From an uncultured Fidelibacterota bacterium (lineage in GTDB: Bacteria > Fidelibacterota > Marinisomatia > Marinisomatales > TCS55): a stretch of DNA of 32,217 bases. Position 1 is the first letter of the stretch, and each line of letters begins with the position of its first letter. The stretch spans positions 1 to 32,217 of the forward strand of contig CAJXWT010000017.1 of assembly GCA_913062595.1 (NCBI GenBank). The letters are read 5' to 3'. A program made the translations under genes and the position numbers. The notes below the pieces were generated by a model, which saw nothing but the letters and a program-made list of their open reading frames with translations, did not search any database and was not told the origin of the DNA. This document shows, piece after piece, positions 1-7,783 of this stretch.

Positions 1-780
1 CCAAATAGCGAAGTAGAGTTTTTTATGCGGACAACTGGAGATACTAGTGGTCCAGTTTATATCAGCCGTTATGAACTTATGATGCGGCCCAATAGCCACC
101 ATTATATACTATATGGATTTTCCAATTCCACACCAGCTGCACTTCTACCACCGGAGGGAGTGGTCCGTCCGATAAGAGATGAGAATGGAAATTACATACT
201 TAGTACATTCCTTTCCATGCAATACCATGTTTTTGGATTAGGGACCCAGTGGCGCAGGCTTGATTATAGCCTTCCTCCTGGCGTAGCACTGTACTACCCC
301 AATGTGCACGGCTTTGATCATAATCCGCATTATTATAATTATTCAGATACAACTATAATTGGTGAAGTTTATGTTAATGTTCATATGGTTGATCCATCTG
401 AGGTTGAACGCGTTGCACACATATTACAAATTGGAGATAATAACTTCTATTTACCAAAAGGTCAGGTGACAACTGTCGTAGAGGAGAAGTATTTTGATCA
501 GACATTATATGTGTTTGAACTCTTTAGTCATGCCCATGAATTAAATACAGAGTTTGCTATAGAAATTGCTGGTGGTGAGCGTGATGGTGAGCTCGTATAT
601 ATATCCTATGATTTCCAACATCCACCGATTCTAGAGCTGGACCCACCTTTAGTAATTAATCCAGGAGAAGGATTTCGATTAATTGCAACCTATGATAACT
701 GGCGCGATTATGACGTTTCCTTCGGTTTTTTGAGTACCGATGAGATGATGCTTCTGTTTGGCAAATACTACACTGATTAG
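1..780 (+). CDS. Copper type II monooxygenase-like protein (PHM/DBH fold), 5' truncated by window edge
   Basis: The reading frame is open from base 1 (the first ATG is at 25), so the true start lies upstream. The visible 259 codons look like the two-domain copper core of peptidylglycine or dopamine beta-monooxygenases, which hydroxylate substrates with O2 and two copper ions. Likely CuH-site ligands are the His-His pair at 97-102 (NSHHYILYGF) and the His of HYYN at 328-330. Likely CuM-site ligands are the HAH motif at 529-537 and the first Met of STDEMM at 745-747; in the family the corresponding motifs are HHM, HxH and DEMC. All expected metal ligands therefore seem present. The protein ends right after the C-terminal domain, with no sorting domain or anchor. 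Substrate unknown. It is followed by a secreted lipase gene, with no clear functional link. Confidence 0.72.
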   Translation, partial: PNSEVEFFMRTTGDTSGPVYISRYELMMRPNSHHYILYGFSNSTPAALLPPEGVVRPIRDENGNYILSTFLSMQYHVFGLGTQWRRLDYSLPPGVALYYPNVHGFDHNPHYYNYSDTTIIGEVYVNVHMVDPSEVERVAHILQIGDNNFYLPKGQVTTVVEEKYFDQTLYVFELFSHAHELNTEFAIEIAGGERDGELVYISYDFQHPPILELDPPLVINPGEGFRLIATYDNWRDYDVSFGFLSTDEMMLLFGKYYTD

Positions 781-828
781 GGTGTAATTTTATTTAGTAA
801 TTTTCTTTTGCTAGGATTAATTATAAGA

Positions 829-2049
829 ATGCGCTACAGCATTTTTATTCTAACTTTTTACTTATTAAATCCCCTCTCTAGTGTAGACGCTAACAATAAC
901 TATCCTATCGTACTCATCCATGGGTTTATAGGCTGGGGACCAGAAGAAATGGGTGGTTACAATTATTGGGGTGGAAATCATAGCTATGTTGAATACTTAG
1001 ACTCGCTTGGCTACAAGGTCTATAATGTTTCCGTTGGTCCCATATCATCTAACTGGGATCGCGCTGTTGAAGCATATTATCAAATTAAAGGCGGCCAGGT
1101 AGATTATGGCAAGAGACATTCAGCGCAATATGGAATCATACAAAAACCTGCGGGTAAAAACTGGCCAGGATTATACCCAGAATGGGATGCGGATCACCCA
1201 ATTCATATTATCGGCCACAGTATGGGTGGACAAACCGCGAGAATACTACAGTATCTTCTTGAAACCGAGATATACATGGATTCTGCTCGAACAATTCCAG
1301 AATCAAGCGACCTGCTTGGGCAAAGATATCAGAACTGGATCAGGTCAATTACAACCATGTCAGCTCCACATAATGGAACCACACTCTCAGATATTGTTAC
1401 AAAATCCGTACCTTTTTTACAGGACTTTATTGGACTAGCAGCTGTTATTGGTAACCGGTTTTACAACTTCGACCTGGAACAATGGGGATTCAAGCGAAAT
1501 GATGAGGAATCATGGTCTCGTTATTTTGCTCGCATTCGAAGTCATCCCGCATGGGGAACGAGAAATATTTGTTCATGGGATATGAGCCTCGAAGGAGCAA
1601 AACAGTTGAATACACTAGCCGTCGCTAATGAAAATATCTTTTATTTTTCTTTTGCTACAGCAAATACGCACCTTGATTCCCTAAATGGGGAACACGTACC
1701 TAATAAAGATATGAGTTTAATACTTAGATCTAACGCCCGTGCAATGGGTAAACAAATTGATTATTGGGCGGATAGTACAAGCTCTGATTCTACGTGGTTT
1801 GAGAATGATGGTATTGTTAATACTATTAGTATGATAGGCCCAACAACAGGATTAAATGGATCGGATCCGATCATAGTATACCAAGGAAATAAAGTATTTG
1901 TCCCAGGATCATGGTATTACATGGGAAAATTAACCATGGACCACAGGGCATTAATGGGGCATGGTAAAATTTCTGATGAGGTACATAATAGTATTCTACT
2001 ACTATTCAAAGAGCATGCAGAAAAATTGTATGCTTTGCCGTCTTTTTAA
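829..2049 (+). CDS. Secreted lipase, bacterial family I.5 (thermoalkalophilic/staphylococcal type)
   Basis: A triacylglycerol lipase with an alpha/beta hydrolase fold, 406 aa from the ATG at 829. A TTG at 808 is possible, but 829 gives a clean signal peptide (MRYSIFILTF, cleavage near Ala21). Typical family I.5 segments are VLIHGFIGWG, NYWGG, VGPISSNWDRAVEAY, GHSMGGQTAR and WFENDGIVNT. The inferred triad is Ser131 (GHSMGG), Asp327 (ENDGIV) and His372 (MDHRA). Geobacillus lipases bind structural zinc with Asp, His, His, Asp. Here Asp77, His97 and Asp251 are kept, but the second His position (after residue 97) is not His, so zinc binding is uncertain. The nucleophile motif is GHSMG rather than the AHSQG of Geobacillus enzymes. 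It starts 48 bases after the monooxygenase and probably acts in the periplasm or outside the cell. Confidence 0.9.
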   Translation: MRYSIFILTFYLLNPLSSVDANNNYPIVLIHGFIGWGPEEMGGYNYWGGNHSYVEYLDSLGYKVYNVSVGPISSNWDRAVEAYYQIKGGQVDYGKRHSAQYGIIQKPAGKNWPGLYPEWDADHPIHIIGHSMGGQTARILQYLLETEIYMDSARTIPESSDLLGQRYQNWIRSITTMSAPHNGTTLSDIVTKSVPFLQDFIGLAAVIGNRFYNFDLEQWGFKRNDEESWSRYFARIRSHPAWGTRNICSWDMSLEGAKQLNTLAVANENIFYFSFATANTHLDSLNGEHVPNKDMSLILRSNARAMGKQIDYWADSTSSDSTWFENDGIVNTISMIGPTTGLNGSDPIIVYQGNKVFVPGSWYYMGKLTMDHRALMGHGKISDEVHNSILLLFKEHAEKLYALPSF

Positions 2050-2103
2050 ACCCTATTTATTAACTTAATATATTATATAGCGTTAAGATATTCACATTTT
2101 CGT

Positions 2104-2131
2104 TTGATACAGAAATAAATAGTTGTATTAT
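2104..2131 (+). promoter_or_regulatory. Putative sigma70-type promoter of the marR gene
   Basis: TTGATA (2104-2109) and TATTAT (2126-2131) are separated by 16 bases, close to the housekeeping consensus. The -10 element lies inside the palindrome at 2123-2135. Transcription would be expected to begin near the ATG at 2138, which would give a leaderless mRNA; no Shine-Dalgarno sequence is visible there. This is inferred from sequence only. Confidence 0.4.
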
Positions 2132-2135
2132 ACAA
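2123..2135. promoter_or_regulatory. Palindrome, copy 1: candidate MarR operator
   Basis: TTGTATTATACAA is a perfect inverted repeat of six bases per arm around a central T. It lies directly upstream of the marR ATG and overlaps the likely -10 element. Its exact reverse complement recurs at 2565-2577 just after the gene. MarR dimers bind palindromes of this size and commonly repress their own promoter, so an autoregulatory operator is the natural reading. Confidence 0.5.
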
Positions 2136-2137
2136 TA

Positions 2138-2563
2138 ATGGAATTTGGCGAATTGCTCAAGGCTTTTCTCCTTGACCTTCAGTCATTGTTCCGTTTTCAG
2201 GTAAGTAATCCTGATTTAACCCTTCCACAGATATTACTTTTATCAACAATCTCGGACGAAGGCACCGATATGTCTTCCCTTTCAAAACAAATGGGTGTGG
2301 ATAATAGCACTATGACCAGACTAATCGACGTGTTGATTCGTAATGGTTGGGCAACAAAATATAAAGATAAAACGGACGGTAGGGTCGTTATGGTTGAAAT
2401 AACAAAGGAAGGAGAGGTACTGCAAGGTGAAATTGACAAGAAAATTGATCAATTTGGAAATGAGATCTACAATTCGATATCACCAGAAGATAGAGAAGAA
2501 GTGATGGAAATTCTTACTTCATTTCACTGGGTCTTATCAAAAAACCTTTTACGAAGTAAGTAA
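2138..2563 (+). CDS. MarR-family transcriptional regulator
   Basis: A 141-aa winged helix-turn-helix protein from the ATG at 2138. A TTG at 2123 is also in frame but lies inside the promoter palindrome. The recognition region runs through LPQILLLSTI, the helix-turn-helix (LSKQMGVDNSTMTRLIDVL) and the wing (KTDGRVVMVEIT), followed by the C-terminal dimerisation helices. Length and layout match the family. No cysteine is present in the protein, which argues against thiol-based redox sensing of the OhrR type. The ligand is unknown. It sits between the lipase and mutY, and both palindromes flank it, so likely targets are itself and possibly the mutY-plsC-doxX run. Confidence 0.88.
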   Translation: MEFGELLKAFLLDLQSLFRFQVSNPDLTLPQILLLSTISDEGTDMSSLSKQMGVDNSTMTRLIDVLIRNGWATKYKDKTDGRVVMVEITKEGEVLQGEIDKKIDQFGNEIYNSISPEDREEVMEILTSFHWVLSKNLLRSK

Positions 2564-2564
2564 A

Positions 2565-2577
2565 TTGTATAATACAA
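2565..2577. promoter_or_regulatory. Palindrome, copy 2: candidate MarR operator at the start of mutY
   Basis: TTGTATAATACAA is the exact reverse complement of the palindrome at 2123-2135. It begins two bases after the marR stop codon and contains a perfect TATAAT at 2568-2573. I see no matching -35 element. The proposed TTG start of mutY is the first three bases of this site, so operator and coding sequence overlap. Confidence 0.45.
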
Positions 2578-3638
2578 ATAAATCCTATTTCTCAAAAAGT
2601 CTTTTACATTGGTATGATTCAAATAAAAGGGATTTACCATGGAGAAAAACTAATGATTTGTATAAGATTTGGCTATCAGAGGTTATGCTCCAGCAAACCA
2701 GGGTTGATACAGTAGTTCCTTATTATTTACAGTGGGTAGAAAAATATAAATCGATAAGATCCGTTGCTAAAGCAGATTACCAGAAACTCCTAAAGTTATG
2801 GGAAGGGCTTGGGTATTATTCAAGGTGTAAAAATTTTCATAAGGCCTGTATAATCACAGCAAATGATTATGATGGAGAGATCCCTTCAGATTACCTGAAA
2901 TTTCGAGCGCTACCAGGAGTGGGAGATTATATTGCCGCTGCAGTTTTCTCGATAGGCCTAAAACAGACCTATCCAGCTATTGATGGAAATGTAAAACGAG
3001 TTATGGCTAGAGTCTTAAGAATAAAAAATATTACCAAACGCAATAAAAAACGTATTAGAAACACACTTATCAAATGGATGGATCCAGAACGACCGGGCGA
3101 TATAAATCAGGCGTTAATGGATCTAGCGAATAGGATCTGTCGTGTCGACCATGCCCATTGTAGTATATGTCCAATTGATGAAATATGTATGGCTGAAAAA
3201 ATGTCAATTCCAGAGTCATATCCTGCAAAGGTGAAAAAAAAGGTCACACCACATAAAGAGATTGTTGCTGGTATTATCTGGCAGGGAGAGAAATTTCTCA
3301 TCACCAAGCGTCCAGAAAACGCATTACTTGGTGGTTTATGGGAATTACCTGGTGGGGAAATTGAGTCTAGTGAAACACCAATTGGAGCATTAAGGCGTCA
3401 AATCAAAGAAGAATGCGACATTGATATTAATATAGGAAAGAAAGTAGGTTATGTTAAACATGCTTATTCGCACTTCAAAATAACGCAAACACTTTTTCAA
3501 TGCCAGACCCAGGAATCTGTTAAAAGTATGAACAAGGAATACAGATGGATTACACCTATCGAGGTAAACAATTACCCATTCCCGAAATCAAATCATAAAC
3601 TTTTCAATATACTCAATAGTGATGGCTGGAATGTATAA
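2565..3638 (+). CDS. mutY: A/G-specific adenine DNA glycosylase MutY
   Basis: Removes adenine mispaired with 8-oxoguanine or guanine in base-excision repair. The 357-aa protein has the whole MutY layout: WLSEVMLQQT with catalytic Glu39, helix-hairpin-helix LPGVGDYIAA (about 116-125), catalytic Asp140 in DGNVKRV, and the [4Fe-4S] cluster ligands Cys192, Cys199, Cys202 and Cys208 in the standard C-x6-C-x2-C-x5-C spacing. A C-terminal Nudix-like domain (about 232-350) recognises 8-oxoG; its Nudix box is degenerate (RQIKEECD), as expected for MutY. The start is the TTG at 2565, because no ATG lies in frame before the catalytic core and this start gives the usual N-terminal length. It sits inside the second palindrome and has only a weak upstream Shine-Dalgarno. 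Confidence 0.93.
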   Translation: MYNTNKSYFSKSLLHWYDSNKRDLPWRKTNDLYKIWLSEVMLQQTRVDTVVPYYLQWVEKYKSIRSVAKADYQKLLKLWEGLGYYSRCKNFHKACIITANDYDGEIPSDYLKFRALPGVGDYIAAAVFSIGLKQTYPAIDGNVKRVMARVLRIKNITKRNKKRIRNTLIKWMDPERPGDINQALMDLANRICRVDHAHCSICPIDEICMAEKMSIPESYPAKVKKKVTPHKEIVAGIIWQGEKFLITKRPENALLGGLWELPGGEIESSETPIGALRRQIKEECDIDINIGKKVGYVKHAYSHFKITQTLFQCQTQESVKSMNKEYRWITPIEVNNYPFPKSNHKLFNILNSDGWNV

Positions 3639-4341
3639 AACATTAGTATCAATTTTTCTTTGGCCGATCTTTATGATCATGTTTGTGCTAGGTGTAGGGG
3701 GATATTTCTTTCTCACAACCTTTATTTCCTTGCAGCAAGCGCACTCATATATGAAGTGGTTCTGTAGAATTTGCCTTTTTTCTGCAGGACAAATGTTACG
3801 TATTGAGGGCAGTATCCCCAAGAAAGAGAAACAACCTTATATATATATGTTTAACCATGAATCCATGTTTGATCATTTTATGATCGCCGCAGCTACAAGT
3901 CATTATCTTACAGGAGTCGCCGCAGAACATCAATATTCATACCCAGTTTATGGTGCAGGATTAAGACGCTATAAAGCCATTCCCATCAAACGTGAAAAAT
4001 TAAAGGACGCGATTCACAGTCTTGACGAGGCTGAATCGGTAATCAAGGATGGCACTTCATTATTAATAGCTCCTGAAGGGACGCGAACTATTACGGGGAA
4101 AATGGGACCATTCAAGAAAGGGCCTTTCCATTTAGCAAAAAATACAAAAGCAACAATTGTACCTGTGGCATTGATTGACGCTTGGAGAGCCAAGTCAAAG
4201 ACAGACTGGCGATTGCAGCCTGGTGTAATTACCGTCAGGTTTGGTGAGCCGGTATTAGCCATAGATTATGAACACTTAACATTGCAGGAACTAAGTGACC
4301 ATATCAGGAACCTATTAACACATTTAATTGCAATAAAGTAG
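3622..4341 (+). CDS. 1-acyl-glycerol-3-phosphate acyltransferase family protein (PlsC-like)
   Basis: A membrane-bound lysophospholipid acyltransferase of 239 aa. An N-terminal hydrophobic helix (about 8-34) is followed by the HX4D catalytic motif NHESMFDH (His79, Asp84) and the PEGTR substrate-binding motif (151-155). The best-known activity is acylation of lysophosphatidic acid to phosphatidic acid, but other glycerolipid acceptors are possible. The start is uncertain: GTG 3619, ATG 3622 and ATG 3631 are all in frame, and all overlap the end of mutY by 8 to 20 bases, implying translational coupling. It probably shares a transcript with mutY and the DoxX-like gene 11 bases downstream. Confidence 0.87.
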   Translation: MAGMYKTLVSIFLWPIFMIMFVLGVGGYFFLTTFISLQQAHSYMKWFCRICLFSAGQMLRIEGSIPKKEKQPYIYMFNHESMFDHFMIAAATSHYLTGVAAEHQYSYPVYGAGLRRYKAIPIKREKLKDAIHSLDEAESVIKDGTSLLIAPEGTRTITGKMGPFKKGPFHLAKNTKATIVPVALIDAWRAKSKTDWRLQPGVITVRFGEPVLAIDYEHLTLQELSDHIRNLLTHLIAIK

Positions 4342-4352
4342 AGGTATCAAAA

Positions 4353-4769
4353 ATGATAGAAGTATTTCAGATTGAGATAAATCTTTTAAACATAGTGCAA
4401 TCACTTATCGGTTTATTTCTATCAATTGCTCTGCTGCAATCTGGTTTCGATAAAATAATCGACCGAAAGGGCAACCTTGAATGGCTGAGTAGTCATTTTT
4501 CTGATTCACCATTACGTGGATTAGTACCTTTATTACTAAATGTAGTTACTGTCCTTGAAATATTTGCAGGGTCCTGTACTTTAATCGGATCGTTTGTGAA
4601 TCTTGTAAATGGTAACAATATGTTGCTCACTATTGGATTGCTGATCGCTGCATTGAATTTTTTAGCACTTTTTCTTGGACAGCGTATAGCCAAGGATTAT
4701 GAAGGCGCTGCAGTGCTCGTTAATTATTTTATTTTGAATATTCTCGGGTTATTAGCATTAGCTAATTAA
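4353..4769 (+). CDS. DoxX-like integral membrane protein
   Basis: A 138-aa protein with about four membrane helices (roughly 10-31, 54-84, 89-109, 118-137). The segment LQSGFDKIID after the first helix and the LEIFAGSCTLIGS segment match the general DoxX pattern (a G-x-x-K motif after helix 1 and an E-x-x-G-x-x-L motif). Family members are linked to quinone-associated redox or detoxification roles, but the specific function here cannot be read from sequence. An AGAGGT Shine-Dalgarno at 4340-4345 supports the ATG at 4353. It follows the acyltransferase closely and probably shares its mRNA. Confidence 0.65.
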   Translation: MIEVFQIEINLLNIVQSLIGLFLSIALLQSGFDKIIDRKGNLEWLSSHFSDSPLRGLVPLLLNVVTVLEIFAGSCTLIGSFVNLVNGNNMLLTIGLLIAALNFLALFLGQRIAKDYEGAAVLVNYFILNILGLLALAN

Positions 4770-4836
4770 CTCTGGTTTGGTGATATCCTGCGCAAGACGA
4801 AATGAGGTTTAAATTTATCATTTAGGTGTCTAATTA

Positions 4837-5967
4837 TTGAAAGACAAATACCTTTTAAAGAAGGACATAACCTTTTTAAATCATGGTTCATTTGGAGCTT
4901 GCCCAAAACCCGTATTTAAAGATTACCAACGCTGGCAGACCCTATTGGAAGAGCAACCAGTACAATTTATGGCTCACGATATTTATAAATATCTTCAGCA
5001 GGCTCGGGACATACTGGGATCCTTTGTTGGCTGTAAAGGGGAGGATTTATTTTTTGTTCCAAATCCAACTACCGCAATTAATACAGTTATTCGCAGTTTG
5101 AATTTAGATCCTGGATTTGAAGTGTTGTCTTCGGATCATGAATATGGTTCATTAATTAGGGCTTGGGAATGGTTTTCAAAAGAAAAGGGTTATTCCTTTG
5201 TTCAAAAAAACCTTCCGGTCCCAATGACAACACATCAGGATTTTGTTGATAATTTTTGGAAAGGGGTAACAAAAAGAACAAAGATTATTTTTTTAAGTCA
5301 TATCACAAGTTCAACAAGTTTGATATTTCCCATTCAAGAGATTTGTAAAAGAGCAAGGACAGAAGGAATAATAACGATTATAGATGGAGCTCATGTACCA
5401 GGCCATATCAATTTGAATATTGAAACAATGGATTCAGATATTTATACAGGTGCTTGCCATAAATGGCTAAGTGCACCAAAAGGATCAACATTTCTTTATG
5501 TGAAAAGAGAATTGCAGGAAATCATCAGCCCACTTATTGTGAGCTGGGGGAATGAAGTTGATCCATCACCAATTCAATTCATCAATGAGAATCAATACCA
5601 GGGCACCCGGGATCCAAGCGCATTTTTGGCCGTACCTGCCGCCATAAAGTTTCAGCATGATAATGATTGGGAATCTGTACAATTAAGATGTAGAAACCTC
5701 ACCCGACAAACACGGGATCACTTGTATATGATGATTGAAACAGAACCTATCTGCCCGAACACAGAGGAATGGTTGGCGCAAATGGCGAGTATTGAAATTC
5801 CAGTAAATGATACAATATCTTTTAAAAATAGACTGTTATCAGATTACAATATTGAAATTCCGATATTTGAATGGAAAGACAGAAATTTGTTACGTTTATC
5901 CTTTAATGCCTATAATGATGAAAAAGACGCGGACAGATTAATTGACGCAATTAAGGAACTTTTATAA
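4837..5967 (+). CDS. PLP-dependent aminotransferase class V, isopenicillin N epimerase-like
   Basis: A 376-aa fold-type I PLP enzyme. The N-terminus has the LNHGSFGACP motif typical of the isopenicillin N epimerase/NifS-like group, followed by PNPTTAIN, IIDGAHVPG (Asp183, expected to contact the pyridine nitrogen) and TGACHKWL (His208-Lys209; Lys209 is the likely Schiff-base lysine). The C-terminus (RNLLRLSFNAYN) carries the usual substrate-carboxylate Arg region. The TTG at 4837 is taken as start: AGGTG at 4824-4828 is well spaced, and the motif at residue 13 leaves little room for another. The substrate is unknown; members include epimerases, lyases and desulfurases. It lies 67 bases after the DoxX-like gene. 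Confidence 0.85.
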   Translation: MKDKYLLKKDITFLNHGSFGACPKPVFKDYQRWQTLLEEQPVQFMAHDIYKYLQQARDILGSFVGCKGEDLFFVPNPTTAINTVIRSLNLDPGFEVLSSDHEYGSLIRAWEWFSKEKGYSFVQKNLPVPMTTHQDFVDNFWKGVTKRTKIIFLSHITSSTSLIFPIQEICKRARTEGIITIIDGAHVPGHINLNIETMDSDIYTGACHKWLSAPKGSTFLYVKRELQEIISPLIVSWGNEVDPSPIQFINENQYQGTRDPSAFLAVPAAIKFQHDNDWESVQLRCRNLTRQTRDHLYMMIETEPICPNTEEWLAQMASIEIPVNDTISFKNRLLSDYNIEIPIFEWKDRNLLRLSFNAYNDEKDADRLIDAIKELL

Positions 5968-5996
5968 GCCTGTGCAGAAAATATTATAGCTTAATA

Positions 5997-7445
5997 CTAT
6001 ATACCAACTTGCGCTAATGCATGTTGCCAGTGCTTTAGTTTTTTTTCTCTAGTGACCTTGCTCATTTTAGGCTCAAATATTTTATCGCAATCCATGCCCA
6101 CAGCTAAATAGGTACCTGTATTTTTCTTGTGCAACAGTTGCAATACACCGATGGCTGTCCGGTCTTTCAAAGAAATATGTCCCACAGGGATCATGAGCAT
6201 ATCTGCGATGAATTGTAGCAACGGTGCTCTTGCACATCCGCCGCTTGCTGTGAGCATGTCAGGTAGTGCTTCCTTTAGATCCATTTGCTTAATGATATCA
6301 TGTACCAAAAATCCAATTGATTCCATTGCGGCTCGAATGATTTCATCTTTTTTTGCATTCTCAAGGCCTATTTTTACCATACCTAATCCGCTTTTCCAAT
6401 ACGGTGCTGCTATGCCTGTAACACCTGGGATAAAAATACCATTTGTGCTTTCATCCATGCACCGTTCATGCCAAACCATGTCTTTATGATCAATATTTAA
6501 TTCTTTTTCCAGCCAGTAAAATAGAGAATTACACGCATTGATAGTGCCCTCCAACATGAAGATCATCTTTTCTTGGTCTGCAGTAAGAACACTGCTTAAT
6601 AGATTTGGAATAATAACCGCATTTTTACCTGTATTGACACAGACTGATCCTGATGTACCAAAGTTGAGTGCAACACTACCTGAATCCCAACCGCTCTGGC
6701 CCAAAAGTGCTGCCTGTTGGTCGCCAATGACTACATTTAATGGAATAGCCATAGTATCAAGTCTCATTTTACCAAATGACTGAACGTTGTTGTATAGAGG
6801 AAGTAATGATTTATCTGGAAAATGGAAGAGTTTGCAGAGATCGCTACTCCATTTGAGATTGTTCAAATCAAGCAATTGAGTTCTACAAGCAATAGAATAA
6901 TCGATACCTAGTGTGTTCGTCAGGTAGTGTGTAAGAAATGTACTCAGCGGTCCGAAACACGTTTTTTGAGTTAGAACTGATTTCTTCAGAATCGGGTCAT
7001 TTCTAGTAAAATGCAAAAATTTTGCACCTCCAAAGTGCGGGCTAAGAGGCATGCCAGTAATATTAAATATTTTATCAGATTCATTTGCCAGACCCGCAAC
7101 AATATCCTGCGAGCGATCGTCCTGCCAACTGATAGCTGCTGTCAAAGGTTTTTTAGTGCGTTTATCCCAGAAAAGGAATGTAGAACGCTGGACCGCTAGT
7201 CCTGCTGAAGATATGTCACCCCCCACGTGTTGCGTATAGTTAAGAGCCTTTTTGGTAAGTTCTTTACACGCACGGACGATTTCTAAGGCATCTGATTGCA
7301 CCTGATGGTCTGCTGGACGTTCAAGTTTGTGCTTGATATGATCCTTGAACGGAATATTTAAGTTTTCATCGAACAGAAATACTTTTGTTGAAGAGGTGCC
7401 CTGATCTAATACAAGATAATAGCTTGGGCCAGAGCTTTTTGACAA
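5997..7445 (-). CDS. FGGY-family carbohydrate/polyol kinase, glycerol-kinase-like
   Basis: An ATP-dependent kinase of 482 aa. Motifs from the N-terminus: phosphate loop DQGTSSTK (14-21), VQRSTFLFWD, ISWQDDRS, GDQQAALLGQ with catalytic Asp242, NFGTSGSV, and ASGGCARAPLLQ near the C-terminus. The frame stays open upstream into the ferredoxin gene (to 7562), but the conserved N-terminus fits a TTG start at 7445, two bases after the ferredoxin stop. Compared with glycerol kinase, the substrate pocket keeps Arg87, Trp107 and Asp242 but has Ser88 where Glu and His137 where Tyr contact glycerol. I therefore call an FGGY kinase of unknown substrate rather than GlpK. It is co-directional with the ferredoxin and probably co-transcribed. 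Confidence 0.85.
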   Translation of the reverse strand: MSKSSGPSYYLVLDQGTSSTKVFLFDENLNIPFKDHIKHKLERPADHQVQSDALEIVRACKELTKKALNYTQHVGGDISSAGLAVQRSTFLFWDKRTKKPLTAAISWQDDRSQDIVAGLANESDKIFNITGMPLSPHFGGAKFLHFTRNDPILKKSVLTQKTCFGPLSTFLTHYLTNTLGIDYSIACRTQLLDLNNLKWSSDLCKLFHFPDKSLLPLYNNVQSFGKMRLDTMAIPLNVVIGDQQAALLGQSGWDSGSVALNFGTSGSVCVNTGKNAVIIPNLLSSVLTADQEKMIFMLEGTINACNSLFYWLEKELNIDHKDMVWHERCMDESTNGIFIPGVTGIAAPYWKSGLGMVKIGLENAKKDEIIRAAMESIGFLVHDIIKQMDLKEALPDMLTASGGCARAPLLQFIADMLMIPVGHISLKDRTAIGVLQLLHKKNTGTYLAVGMDCDKIFEPKMSKVTREKKLKHWQHALAQVGI

Positions 7446-7447
7446 AT

Positions 7448-7783
7448 TTAGTCGGCTACAGTGGTATTGTAAGTCTCTTCGAATTCCGCGGTTGGTAACA
7501 TGTGGATAGCATCCCACGTGAGCTTTGTACATACGCGAGCGCATATTTGACATCCAATGCACTCATCAAAACGCACTTGTACTGGCGGAATTGGAATACC
7601 ATATTTCTCCACTGCCACTGTTTCAATACAATCGACAGGACAAAAAGGTACACACACCTGACAGCCCGTGCAGTTGTCTTCATCTACAACTGCCATCAAT
7701 TTTGGTTTTTTCTTTTTAATATTAACTTTTTCTGCTGGCGCTGGAACTGCTTTGTAATGCTCGTATTTGTAAGAGTCTGCCAT
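7448..7783 (-). CDS. Dicluster [4Fe-4S] ferredoxin
   Basis: A 111-aa electron-transfer protein with two cluster motifs: CTGCQVCVPFCP (Cys38, 41, 44, 48, with a further Cys52) and CIGCQICARVC (Cys75, 78, 81, 85). The second motif has Thr instead of the usual Pro after its last Cys. A lysine-rich, low-complexity N-terminal extension of about 30 residues (KKKKPK) precedes the clusters and is longer than in minimal 2[4Fe-4S] ferredoxins. The ATG at 7783 faces a 157-base divergent region shared with a second ferredoxin. The stop is two bases before the kinase start, suggesting an operon. The redox partner is unknown. Confidence 0.88.
   Translation of the reverse strand: MADSYKYEHYKAVPAPAEKVNIKKKKPKLMAVVDEDNCTGCQVCVPFCPVDCIETVAVEKYGIPIPPVQVRFDECIGCQICARVCTKLTWDAIHMLPTAEFEETYNTTVAD

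Noticed and set aside
2061-2087. A/T palindromes downstream of the lipase (TAATATATTA; CTTAA/TTAAG)
   Set aside because: Short, pure A/T inverted repeats are expected by chance here, and no T tract follows.
5985-6001. Weak hairpin TATAG...CTATA between the aminotransferase and kinase genes
   Set aside because: Only five A/T-rich base pairs, overlapping the kinase stop codon; too weak to call a terminator.
7448-7562. Kinase N-terminal extension reading back through the ferredoxin gene
   Set aside because: The extra 39 residues (Arg/Cys/His-rich) match no FGGY kinase and overlap the second ferredoxin cluster motif; the TTG at 7445 gives the family's normal N-terminus.
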